Shown in pieces: positions 16,327 to 23,333 of a stretch of 23,333 nt of DNA. Position numbers and translations under genes: made by a program. Below the pieces are notes generated by a model that worked only from the letters and a program-made list of their open reading frames with translations, had not been told where the DNA came from and searched no databases. The DNA comes from DAIDKA01 sp035503515. GTDB taxonomy: Bacteria; Pseudomonadota; Gammaproteobacteria; Steroidobacterales; Steroidobacteraceae. How positions within the stretch are numbered: position 1 is the stretch's first letter; every line of letters starts with the position of its first letter. The stretch lies in the NCBI GenBank assembly GCA_035503515.1, contig DATJTJ010000075.1, positions 1-23,333 on the forward strand, in the 5' to 3' direction.

Positions 16327-17045
16327 GCCTGCCCCCGGGGATCATCGAAGTCCGTCCCGCCGCGCACCAGATCGGGGTCCGCCGCATCCTGCCGACCATA
16401 GGTCTCAAACTTCCGCAGGACGGCCTGCATCTGCGCCTCGTCGAGCGGTTCGACGTTCCCGATGCTCAGCGCGGCGCAATACTGCGCCGCCAGATTTTCC
16501 ACCTCCGCAGCCAATGCCATGGCCGCCGGCAGACTGTCGCCCAGGGCGATGACGCCGTGATTGCCGAGCAGGCAGGCCCGGCGCCCCTGCAGGGCGGCGA
16601 CCGCCGCATCCGAAAGCTCCTGGGAACCGAACGTATGGTAGGGGGTGCAGCGGATATCGCCGCCACCGGCGACCGCCACCATGTAATGGAACGCCGGAAT
16701 GCCGCGACCCGTGCAGGCGAGTGCGGTCGCGTAGCGGGAATGGGTATGGACGATGGCCCCGGCTTCCTGGCGCGCGCGGAAGATGTCGCGATGGAAGCGC
16801 CATTCGCTGGAGGGCCTGCAGCGGCCGAACCAGCGCCCGGTGTCGGCCAGCAGCGCAACGTCCGCGGGCTCGAGCGTTTCGTAGCGCATCCCGCTCGGGC
16901 TGATGAGGAAGCTTACTGCATCGCGGCGCACGCTGAGGTTGCCCGAGGTACCGTGCGTCAGCCCGAGGCGCGCAAGTTCGCGACAGGCCGCGACGATCTG
17001 TTCACGCAGTCGCAGGTCTGCCGTGGTGCCATCCGAAGCCGTCAT
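16323..17045 (-). CDS. FucA-like class II aldolase, probable 5-methylthioribulose-1-phosphate aldolase (Ald2 type)
   Basis: A 240-residue zinc aldolase, first gene of the operon. The sequence follows L-fuculose-1-phosphate aldolase closely: GTSGNLSVR and ISPSGMRYE (phosphate site), SSEWRFH with catalytic Glu81, HTH with His100 and His102 as zinc ligands, PAFHYMVAVAGGGDI, TPYHTFGSQELS and LLGNHG with the third ligand His163. Because it is coupled to mtnP and mtnA, the likely substrate is 5-methylthioribulose-1-phosphate (and the 5-deoxy analogue), giving DHAP and methylthioacetaldehyde, as shown for Ald2 in Rhodospirillum rubrum and pathogenic E. coli. MtnB dehydratase belongs to the same superfamily, but the FucA-like central region argues against it. 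The start is ATG 17045; an open frame extends 25 codons further without a better ribosome site. A -10-like TATAGT lies only six bases upstream, see findings. Confidence 0.88.
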
Positions 17046-17051
17046 CCGAGC

Positions 17052-17057
17052 ACTATA
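17052..17057 (-). promoter_or_regulatory. Candidate -10 element for the aldolase-mtnP-mtnA operon
   Basis: TATAGT on the minus strand differs from TATAAT at one position. It ends six bases before the ATG at 17045, so transcription would start at or next to the A of the start codon. No good -35 hexamer is found at 16 to 18 bases upstream, which lowers confidence. Confidence 0.3.
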
Positions 17058-17161
17058 ACCCACCCGCGTTCCAACCGATCCGAGGCTGGCTTTCGCGGCG
17101 CGGACCGCGGCAATATGCACGTCGTCGGCAGGGGAGGTAGCTGCTTTTCGGGAGAGTCCGG

Positions 17162-17548
17162 ATGATCAACTACGTCATGGTCGGAACGAATCGATTCGAT
17201 GCCGCGGTCGCATTTTATGACGCACTCATGACCGCCATGGGCGCGACGCGCGTCTATGTCACGGAACGGAATGCGGGCTGGGGATGGGGGATCGGCACGG
17301 CGATGTTCATCATCACGAAGCCCTATGATCAGCAGCAGGCGAGCGTCGGCAACGGCTCCATGGTGGCCTTCGATGTGGCGACGCCGGAACTGGTCGACAG
17401 GCTGCACGCCATGGTGCTGGCGCTCGGCGGTAGCAGTAGCGGCGATCCTGGACCTCGTGGTCAACACCTCTATGCGGGTTACTGGCGCGACCTGGACGGC
17501 AACAAGTTCAACTTCATCTGTTACCCGGCGCAGCAGCCGGCAGGATGA
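17162..17548 (+). CDS. VOC-fold (glyoxalase/bleomycin-resistance superfamily) protein
   Basis: A 128-residue single-module VOC protein. It opens with INYVMVGTNRFDAAVAFYDALM, the first beta-alpha unit typical of this fold, and closes with YAGYWRDLDGNKFNFICY, matching the usual 'Y...FRDPDGNK.E..C' end. The first metal-ligand position has Asn where many relatives have His, and the Glu normally found after DGNK is Phe, so a metal-dependent lyase or dioxygenase activity is doubtful; binding or a metal-free reaction is possible. GGGAGAG lies ahead of the ATG. The stop is four bases before the start of the NylB-like serine hydrolase, so the two form an operon. It is divergent from the aldolase operon across 116 bases. 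Substrate unknown. Confidence 0.85.
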   Translation: MINYVMVGTNRFDAAVAFYDALMTAMGATRVYVTERNAGWGWGIGTAMFIITKPYDQQQASVGNGSMVAFDVATPELVDRLHAMVLALGGSSSGDPGPRGQHLYAGYWRDLDGNKFNFICYPAQQPAG

Positions 17549-17552
17549 GCCC

Positions 17553-18833
17553 ATGAAGTGCATCAGGACCTTGACCTGCGGATGCCGGATCGCCGCGCTG
17601 CTGGCATTCAGCCTCGCCCCGGTTGGCGTCCCTGCCCAGCAGGTCTTGCCCGCGCCGCTGGCGGGGGGACCGCCCAGCGACGTGCCCGTGGCCGTGCAGA
17701 TCCTGCGCTGGCACATGCTCGACAACGACGTGAGTTCGCTCATGTTCCGGAGCATGGATACGCTCTTCACGACCCGCACGGTGGCGCGCGGCGGCCCGGT
17801 ATGGATCCTGCCGCACGACGATCAGCCGCTGGTCGTCGACTACAGCGTGCGCGGACAGCACTACTCGGCACAGCAGTTCCTGGAGCGCACCTACACCAAT
17901 GCCCTGCTGGTCATGAAGGACGGACGGGTCGTCAGCGAGATCTACCGTAACGGCAGCAACGAGCGTTCACGCTTCATCGGTTGGTCCATGACCAAGTCCG
18001 TGACCTCGGTGCTGATCGGATGTGCGCTGGCGCAAGGGCGCATCGATTCGCTCGATACGCCGATTTCACGGTACCTGCCGGAACTGAGGGGAGGTGGCTA
18101 CGAGGGGGTTTCGATCCGCCAGGTCATGCAGATGCGCTCCGGCGTCGATTACGAGGAGCGCTACGACTTCGATCATCCGGGGCGCGCGGCGAGCAACCAT
18201 ATCGCCTCGCTGGTCAGGAACGTCGCGCGCTTTGCGGACGTGGCCCGGAGGCTGCCACGGGTCCACGCGCCGGGCAGCTTCTTCCAGTACAAGACCATCG
18301 ACACCGCGGTATTGGGCTGGCTGATCGAGCGGGTCAGTCAGGGCAGCGTTGCCGCCTACACGGCGCGCTGCCTGTGGGAGCCGCTCGGTGCCGAGTCCGA
18401 TGCCTTCTACATCATGGACGGGCCGCCGGGGGTCGGTCGCGAGTTCAGCGGTGCGGGTTTCAATGCAACCCTGCGCGACTTCGCCCGCTTCGGGCAGATG
18501 GTGCTCAACGGTGGCGTCGCCGACGGCCGGCGCATCGTCCCTGCCGACTGGATCCGGCAGTCGACCCGGCCGTCCGGCCCCGACGACAACCGCCGCGGAG
18601 GCTATGGCCTGCAGTGGTGGACCTTCGGCAATACCGGAGCCTTTGCCGCGATCGGACTGCAGGGCCAGTACATCTACATCGATCCGTCGACCCGGACCGT
18701 CGTGGTCAAGCTCAGCTACTTTCCGCCCGGCGATGACAGTGCATTCGATGAGGAAACCCTGGCCTTCATGCGCGCCGTCTCGGCCTGGAATCCACGCCCG
18801 GATGCCGGGCTGGCCGTCAGTCCTCGCAACTGA
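17553..18833 (+). CDS. Exported serine hydrolase, beta-lactamase fold, NylB/EstB-like
   Basis: A 426-residue secreted hydrolase; residues 1-29 form a signal peptide ending in PAQ. The start is ATG 17553, although the frame is open further upstream through the VOC gene. The penicillin-recognising fold is shown by GWSMTKS (Ser145 and Lys148, the SxxK pair), the second motif FQYKTIDTAVLGWL with Tyr in the YxN place, and IGLQGQYIYIDP near the C-terminus as the third-motif equivalent of KTG/HxG. The Y-K-T/S-x-D variant and GxxGQ are typical of 6-aminohexanoate-dimer hydrolase (NylB) and related carboxylesterases, not of antibiotic-degrading class C enzymes. Likely activity is on an ester or a small amide. 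Its last 17 bases overlap the end of the tannase-family gene on the other strand. Confidence 0.92.
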   Translation: MKCIRTLTCGCRIAALLAFSLAPVGVPAQQVLPAPLAGGPPSDVPVAVQILRWHMLDNDVSSLMFRSMDTLFTTRTVARGGPVWILPHDDQPLVVDYSVRGQHYSAQQFLERTYTNALLVMKDGRVVSEIYRNGSNERSRFIGWSMTKSVTSVLIGCALAQGRIDSLDTPISRYLPELRGGGYEGVSIRQVMQMRSGVDYEERYDFDHPGRAASNHIASLVRNVARFADVARRLPRVHAPGSFFQYKTIDTAVLGWLIERVSQGSVAAYTARCLWEPLGAESDAFYIMDGPPGVGREFSGAGFNATLRDFARFGQMVLNGGVADGRRIVPADWIRQSTRPSGPDDNRRGGYGLQWWTFGNTGAFAAIGLQGQYIYIDPSTRTVVVKLSYFPPGDDSAFDEETLAFMRAVSAWNPRPDAGLAVSPRN

Positions 18834-20364
18834 AGCTGCCGGCGGACTCGCTGTCACCACTGCCCCGGTACTGGGCATGGCGGGGATAGGCGCATAGCGG
18901 CCGGCTGCGACCCGGAAAGTCCTTGCCGGTGGCGATGACGGCCTCCGGCGCCTTGCCGTTCTCGACCCAGTCGACGATCGCCGCGAGCATGTCGAAGCGG
19001 TCCAGGGTGGCTTCGCCGCCGCCGCAATGACCCATGCCGGGTACGAGGAAGAGTCGGCTCCAGCTGCTCACCGGGGCCTGGCCGTTGTCGTTTGACAGGC
19101 GCTCGTAGTACCCGAGCGTGTCGAGCGCGGAGAACCACGGATCGCTCATCCCGTGATAGAAAATGAGCTTGCCGCCATGCGCTGTGAAAGAGGAGAGATT
19201 GGTCCAGGCGTTGCTGTCGCCCGCCATTTCCTGCGGGGTCTGGGCGGCGGCGGCCTCCAGGTCCACGTTCATGTCGCTGTTGGTCGGGGAGGGGCCCACG
19301 GGGCTCAGTCCGCCGGACAACAGCCCGGGGATTCCCGCACCCTTGAACCCGATTCCCGTGTCGTACGGAAATCCCGGGTACACCTGGACGCCGGCGCTGG
19401 TCCGCGGTCCGGCAAATCCGCGTTTGATGGCTTCGACCTGGGCCTGCGACAGGCACCCATCCTGTTTGCCCGACCCGCACTGCAGGCGGGCGGGATCGAA
19501 GTGGCAGCCGCGCACGTTGAAGATCATGCCGTCCTTCACGCCATCGAGTGCGTCGCAGGCCTCCAGCAGCCCGTTCACCACCAGTTTGCGGTCCGAGTCG
19601 GAAAGCGCCTGGGCGGTCAGCGCATGTCCCTGCGCGTCCTTCGGCGCCACCGCATTCAAGGAGACCGAGATCCATTTGGTCGCGAGGTTCGAATAGCTGG
19701 TGCGCATGGCCGGCGATCCGGCCACGATGCCGTCGAACTCGTTCGGATAGCGCTGCGCGGAGATCATCGCTTCGCGGCCACCGGTGGAACAGCCGACGAA
19801 ATAGCTGTGGGCGACAGGATTGCCGTAATGCGCGGCCACCAGGGGCCGCGCCACTGCCATCACCTTGCCGATCGACTGGTACAGGAAATCAAGGCTTGCC
19901 TGCTGGTCGGCCATGAATGAGGAATCGAATACGGCGCCTTCATGGCCGGAATCGCTGCTGACGACCGCAAACCCGCGGCTCAGCGCATCGGTGTCGCCCG
20001 CGGCAGTCGCGCCGATCGGGGGCTGGACCGAACCATTGAGTCCGCCGCCGCCCTGGTAGACCAGTCGGCCATTCCAGTGGGGGGGCATCGCCACGGCGAA
20101 CCTGATGCCATAGGACTTGCCGTCCGGTCCGGTGTGTGCGCCGATGATGCCCTCGACGTGGCAATGCGCGGGGATCTGCAGCGCGGCCCCCGGGGCTCCG
20201 GGCGGGGCGGGAACCGTGCCGGCGGACACGTCGGCCGCCTTTTCGATTCTGGTATTCGCCGCCTGGTACTTCATCAGGCTGGCGCACTGTTCCGCCGCCT
20301 GCGTGACGCAGGGCAGCAATGCCGTGGCAAGCACGGCTGACAAGAGGCTCGGTGACAGGCGCAT
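18817..20364 (-). CDS. Tannase/feruloyl esterase-family hydrolase
   Basis: A 515-residue exported alpha/beta hydrolase of the family that includes fungal feruloyl esterase B, bacterial tannases and MHETase. The start is ATG 20364 after a purine-rich AAGGGGGGAA; an alternative ATG nine codons upstream has no better site. Residues 1-23 form a signal peptide. The CS-D-HC arrangement is complete: GCSTGGRE (Cys192, Ser193), GMSDPW (Asp408) and GMGHCGGG (His446, Cys447), with the two Cys expected to form a disulfide bridging the active site. CDALDGVKDGMI (270-281) matches the calcium-binding loop of the family. Lid residues that decide between tannate, ferulate or other esters cannot be read reliably. 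It diverges from the TonB-dependent receptor gene and converges with the NylB-like hydrolase, which suggests a shared substrate. Confidence 0.94.
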   Translation of the reverse strand: MRLSPSLLSAVLATALLPCVTQAAEQCASLMKYQAANTRIEKAADVSAGTVPAPPGAPGAALQIPAHCHVEGIIGAHTGPDGKSYGIRFAVAMPPHWNGRLVYQGGGGLNGSVQPPIGATAAGDTDALSRGFAVVSSDSGHEGAVFDSSFMADQQASLDFLYQSIGKVMAVARPLVAAHYGNPVAHSYFVGCSTGGREAMISAQRYPNEFDGIVAGSPAMRTSYSNLATKWISVSLNAVAPKDAQGHALTAQALSDSDRKLVVNGLLEACDALDGVKDGMIFNVRGCHFDPARLQCGSGKQDGCLSQAQVEAIKRGFAGPRTSAGVQVYPGFPYDTGIGFKGAGIPGLLSGGLSPVGPSPTNSDMNVDLEAAAAQTPQEMAGDSNAWTNLSSFTAHGGKLIFYHGMSDPWFSALDTLGYYERLSNDNGQAPVSSWSRLFLVPGMGHCGGGEATLDRFDMLAAIVDWVENGKAPEAVIATGKDFPGRSRPLCAYPRHAQYRGSGDSESAGSFSCED

Positions 20365-20476
20365 CTTCCCCCCTTTCAAGCCCCCCGGCACGTGCCGTGC
20401 GGGCTGCGCAACCCCATAGTAGCCCGCATGGACGCCAGACTGAAATCGATTGCACCCGGGGCGAAATATCCAGCGG

Positions 20477-20504
20477 GATCTACTATGTCTTCCATTCCAG
20501 TCAA
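20477..20504 (-). promoter_or_regulatory. Weak promoter candidate for the tannase-family gene
   Basis: On the minus strand TTGACT (20504-20499, five of six to consensus -35) is followed after 16 bases by TAGATC (20482-20477), a poor -10. It lies in the 205-base divergent gap between the tannase-family and TonB-receptor genes. No equally good + strand promoter was found. Confidence 0.25.
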
Positions 20505-20569
20505 GTCCCTCATTCCCAGTACCACTAGGATGCGTCGCCTGAATGGCATCCCAACGTGAGGGGAAACAG

Positions 20570-23035
20570 ATGACCAGAATTCAATCCGGGCGGCCGTCGC
20601 CGCGAGTCCACGCGCGCACCGCCATTTCGCGGTGCGTGAGCGCACTGATCGGTGGCGGACTGCTGGCCGGGACGGCCTGGGGTCAGAGCGCACCCGCCAC
20701 CGACAATTCCAATCCCAGCGCGGACACCGGGGGCCTGCAGGAGGTCGTGGTCACTGCCCAGTTCCACAATGAGAACCTGCAGCAGACGCCACTGGCTATC
20801 ACCGCGATCACGGGTGACATGCTCACGCAGCGCAGCGCGACCAGTCTTTCCGACGTTGCGAACTTCGCGCCGAACGTGATCCTGCAGCCGACCTACGCCG
20901 GCACCGGCAACGCGATGCGCGCCCAGATCCGCGGCGTGGGCCAGACGGACTTCGACCCGGCGCTGGATCCGGGCGTCGGCGTCTACATCGATGACGTCTA
21001 TTTCCCGACCCTGACGGGTTCGGATTTCGCACTGGTCGACCTCGACCGCGTCGAGATCCTGCGTGGCCCGCAGGGCACGCTGTCGGGAATGAACTCCCTG
21101 GGCGGTTCGGTGAAGCTGTATTCGAAGAAGGCGACGGGCGAGGATGATGGCTACATCTCCGGCACCTACGGCAGCCTCGATCGGGTCGAGTTCCACGGCA
21201 GCGGTGATTTTTCGCTGATTCCGGACACCCTGTTCTTCCGCCTCACGGGGGTGACGCGGCATAACAACGGCTATGTGACCCTCGAGGACTATGGTTGCAG
21301 TCATCCCGACGATCCGTACGTGATCTCCGGTGCATACCCGCGCGCGGGCTATACCGCGGACTGCAAGACCGGCTCGGAGGGCGGCACCGACTATACGGCG
21401 CTGCGCGGCTCCTTCCGCTGGCTGCCGGCCAAGGCGGTCGAGGTGAACCTGATATTCGATGCGACCCAGGACAACTCCGAGTCGACCGCCACCACGCTGC
21501 TGGGGACTCCGGCCTCACCGCTGTTCGCGGGCACTGCGCCGATCTGGTACGGCGCGCCCTACGACAGCCGCTTCATACCGACCAACCCCTACACGAGCTA
21601 CGCGAACTTCCTGGATCCGGGCCTCACCTATTCGGCGATCAACGCGGCCGGCGCCGCGGGCACGAAGAACGGCCCGTTCTATGCCAATCCCAACAACACC
21701 ATGAATTCCTGGGGCACGTCGGCCACCATCGACTGGACGATCAACGACAACCTGTCGGTCAAGTCGATCAGCGCCTATCGCCACTACAACAGCACCTTCG
21801 GCGATGACAACAGCGCCTCTCCGGTGCCACTGATCCTGGAGGAGGCCGACCTCAAGAATCACCAGGCGAGCGAGGAGCTGCGCCTGAACGGCATCTGGGG
21901 CTCGTTCCTCAATTGGACGTTGGGCGGCATCTACTTCGACCAGACGACCGCCTACGCCTCGCGCGAGGATGATCCGTCCTTCGGCATCATCTACGGCGGT
22001 CTGACCACCCCGACCTTCGATTTCCTGGGTGACGACGCCGCGCACACGAAGACGCACGCGGCATTCTTCAATGCGGGGCTGCATTTCACCGATGCTCTGA
22101 CCCTGAACACGGGCGTGCGCTACACCTCGGAAACCAAGGTCTTCACGTACGAGAACGAAAACGTCGATGGGGTGACGCCCTTCTACCCGATCCCGCTGAA
22201 CGGATCCTCCGGGGAATACTCAGGCTCGCACGTCGACTACCGCGTCGATCTCGACTACCAGTGGACGCCGACCCTGATGACCTACGCGGAAGTGTCGACC
22301 GGCTTCAAGGGCGGCGGCGTGACGCCGCGCCCGTACAATGCCGAGCAGGTCATCAGCTTCGGCCCCGAAACCCTCAAGTCCTATGAGCTCGGCCTGAAGA
22401 GCGAGTGGTTCAACCATTCGCTGCGCGCCAACCTGGCCGCCTTCTACGAGCTCTACGATGACTACCAGGCGGCCGCCGACCAGGCCAGCTGCGTGGACAA
22501 GAACGGCAATTCGCTGGTGGGGACTCCGTATGACATCGTCTGCGGCGAGTACCAGAACGTCGGCAATGCCAAGGGCAAGGGTGCCGAAGCCGAACTCGAC
22601 TATCAGCTGTACGGCCTGACCGTGGACGCCTCGTTCAGCTATGTCGACCTGTACGTGACGAGCTCGCGTGCGACCGCGCTGGTCGTGGGGCAGGAGCTGC
22701 CAGATATCGGCAAGATCCGCACCAGCCTCGGAATCCAGTACCAGGTCAGCTTCGGCGACTACGGCTCCATCACGCCGCGCGTCGATGCGATCTACACGCC
22801 GGCCTCCTGCGGCGACATCACCTGCGATGCCGACGTGAACAACAGCCCCTACACGCTGGTCAATGCGCGCCTCACCTACGCCTTCCCGAGCAAGAAGTGG
22901 ACGGCCTCGTTCGAGGTGACGAACCTCACCGACAAGCTGTACTACCTGAGCAAGGTGAACACCGGGGTGGGCTACCTCGATGGCCAGATCGGCGCCCCGC
23001 GGCTGTGGGCGCTGACGCTGCGCCGGGACTTCTAG
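20570..23035 (+). CDS. TonB-dependent outer-membrane receptor
   Basis: An 821-residue outer-membrane transporter that takes up a substrate with TonB energy. The start is ATG 20570 behind GAGGGG; an ATG nine codons upstream lacks a site. A long signal peptide ends near TAWGQ (about residue 39). The TonB box region reads LQEVVVTAQ, followed by the plug domain (LQQTPLAITAITGDML, IRGVGQTDFDPALDPGVGVYIDDVYF, VEILRGPQGTLSGMNSLGGSV) and a beta-barrel closing with an aromatic C-terminus (LWALTLRRDF). There is no N-terminal signalling (secretin/TonB short N) domain, so control by an anti-sigma factor is unlikely. Several Cys pairs fall in predicted outer loops (GCSHPDD...DCKTG, ASCVDK...IVCGEY, SCGDITCD). 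The plug style is that of the large iron-complex/outer-membrane receptor group often paired with hydrolases; the ligand is unknown. Confidence 0.96.
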   Translation: MTRIQSGRPSPRVHARTAISRCVSALIGGGLLAGTAWGQSAPATDNSNPSADTGGLQEVVVTAQFHNENLQQTPLAITAITGDMLTQRSATSLSDVANFAPNVILQPTYAGTGNAMRAQIRGVGQTDFDPALDPGVGVYIDDVYFPTLTGSDFALVDLDRVEILRGPQGTLSGMNSLGGSVKLYSKKATGEDDGYISGTYGSLDRVEFHGSGDFSLIPDTLFFRLTGVTRHNNGYVTLEDYGCSHPDDPYVISGAYPRAGYTADCKTGSEGGTDYTALRGSFRWLPAKAVEVNLIFDATQDNSESTATTLLGTPASPLFAGTAPIWYGAPYDSRFIPTNPYTSYANFLDPGLTYSAINAAGAAGTKNGPFYANPNNTMNSWGTSATIDWTINDNLSVKSISAYRHYNSTFGDDNSASPVPLILEEADLKNHQASEELRLNGIWGSFLNWTLGGIYFDQTTAYASREDDPSFGIIYGGLTTPTFDFLGDDAAHTKTHAAFFNAGLHFTDALTLNTGVRYTSETKVFTYENENVDGVTPFYPIPLNGSSGEYSGSHVDYRVDLDYQWTPTLMTYAEVSTGFKGGGVTPRPYNAEQVISFGPETLKSYELGLKSEWFNHSLRANLAAFYELYDDYQAAADQASCVDKNGNSLVGTPYDIVCGEYQNVGNAKGKGAEAELDYQLYGLTVDASFSYVDLYVTSSRATALVVGQELPDIGKIRTSLGIQYQVSFGDYGSITPRVDAIYTPASCGDITCDADVNNSPYTLVNARLTYAFPSKKWTASFEVTNLTDKLYYLSKVNTGVGYLDGQIGAPRLWALTLRRDF

Positions 23036-23053
23036 ACGTCCCGGCCGTTGCGG

Positions 23054-23098
23054 CTTCCTGGCGCGCGCGCCGACTAGCGCAGTGCGCGCGTCAGGAAG
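23054..23098. terminator. Inverted repeat between convergent genes (possible bidirectional terminator)
   Basis: CTTCCTGGCGCGCGC (23054-23068) pairs with GCGCGCGTCAGGAAG (23084-23098) over 15 positions, one a G-U pair in RNA, around a 15-base loop. It lies just after the receptor stop and reaches into the last codons of the convergent esterase gene. No U-run follows on either side, so it would be an atypical terminator. Confidence 0.45.
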
Positions 23099-23333
23099 GG
23101 CAGCGACACGTCCATCCGATAATCGATGTCGGAGTGATCGTCATCGAATTCCTGATAGGTGTGCTCGATACCCGCGGCGCGCAGCCGCTTGGATAGGATC
23201 CGCGAGCCGTAGTGGATGTGATACTGGTCTCTGGAGCCGCAGTCGAGGTAGATGCCGCGCAAGCTGCGCAGGTTAGCCCGATAGCGGCTCACCAGATTGA
23301 TCGGATCGTGCCGGCGCCACGCCGCCCAACGCC
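23074..23333 (-). CDS. Putative esterase (alpha/beta hydrolase), C-terminal part, cut by window edge
   Basis: The C-terminal end of a secreted-type or cytoplasmic esterase; the frame is open to the right edge, so the start is outside. The visible residues run WAAWRRHDPINLVSRYRANL, then RSLRGIYLDCGSRDQYHIHYG and GIEHTYQEFDDDHSDIDYRM before the stop. The LDCG..DQY..HYG and F.DDHS.IDYR pattern is typical of putative-esterase-family (esterase D-like) proteins, where the Asp of DCGSRDQ and the His of DDHS are the expected catalytic Asp and His; the nucleophile Ser would be upstream. It converges on the TonB receptor gene with a 38-base gap. With the tannase-family and NylB-like enzymes it is a third hydrolase around the receptor. 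Substrate unknown. Confidence 0.85.
   Translation of the reverse strand, partial: RWAAWRRHDPINLVSRYRANLRSLRGIYLDCGSRDQYHIHYGSRILSKRLRAAGIEHTYQEFDDDHSDIDYRMDVSLPFLTRALR

Noticed and set aside
17553..18833. A class C beta-lactamase (antibiotic resistance gene)
   Set aside because: The second and third motifs (Y-K-T and G-L-Q-G-Q) are those of NylB-like esterases and amidases, not YxN and KTG of class C enzymes.

Overview
The window reads as a GC-rich chromosomal segment from a Gram-negative bacterium, most likely a gammaproteobacterium. The evidence is an outer-membrane TonB-dependent receptor, an RND pump with its periplasmic adaptor, many signal peptides and lipoboxes, and a proteobacterial-style tandem glycine riboswitch. 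No phage, transposase, CRISPR, rRNA or tRNA was recognised.

Region 1 (1-9328, + strand) looks like one long operon cut by the left window edge. It holds the C-terminal part of an M20-family peptidase, one MacB/LolD-type ABC ATPase, three MacB-type permeases with a His-rich exported protein overlapping between the first two, a DUF885 lipoprotein with an HExxPGHH motif, a Met/His-rich YtkA/FixH-like exported protein, and a di-haem cytochrome c peroxidase/MauG-family lipoprotein. Most junctions are overlaps or gaps of a few bases. Its combined function is not one I can assign from known systems.

Region 2 (9345-13921, - strand) is an RND efflux operon: an adaptor followed by one HAE1-type transporter, with ATGA coupling. 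The 5' leader of the adaptor gene carries a clear two-aptamer glycine riboswitch (about 13731-13921) and a GC-rich hairpin between aptamer and start codon. Glycine riboswitches usually precede glycine-cleavage genes or amino-acid transporters, so this is the most striking item in the window. Upstream of it (13922-14362) is noncoding DNA with a strong hairpin.

Region 3 (14363-17045, - strand) is a three-gene coupled operon: FucA-like class II aldolase, MTA phosphorylase (mtnP) and MTR-1-P isomerase (mtnA). This is the gene set of a 'DHAP shunt' that turns 5'-methylthioadenosine (and probably 5'-deoxyadenosine) into adenine, DHAP and an aldehyde, rather than the full methionine salvage pathway.

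Region 4 (17162-23333) is a hydrolase and uptake neighbourhood: a VOC-fold protein and a NylB-like serine hydrolase (+), a tannase/feruloyl-esterase-family enzyme (-) overlapping the hydrolase tail to tail by 17 bp, a divergently transcribed TonB-dependent receptor (+), and the C-terminal end of a putative esterase (-) running off the right edge. Together they suggest uptake and hydrolysis of an ester- or amide-linked substrate, which is inference.
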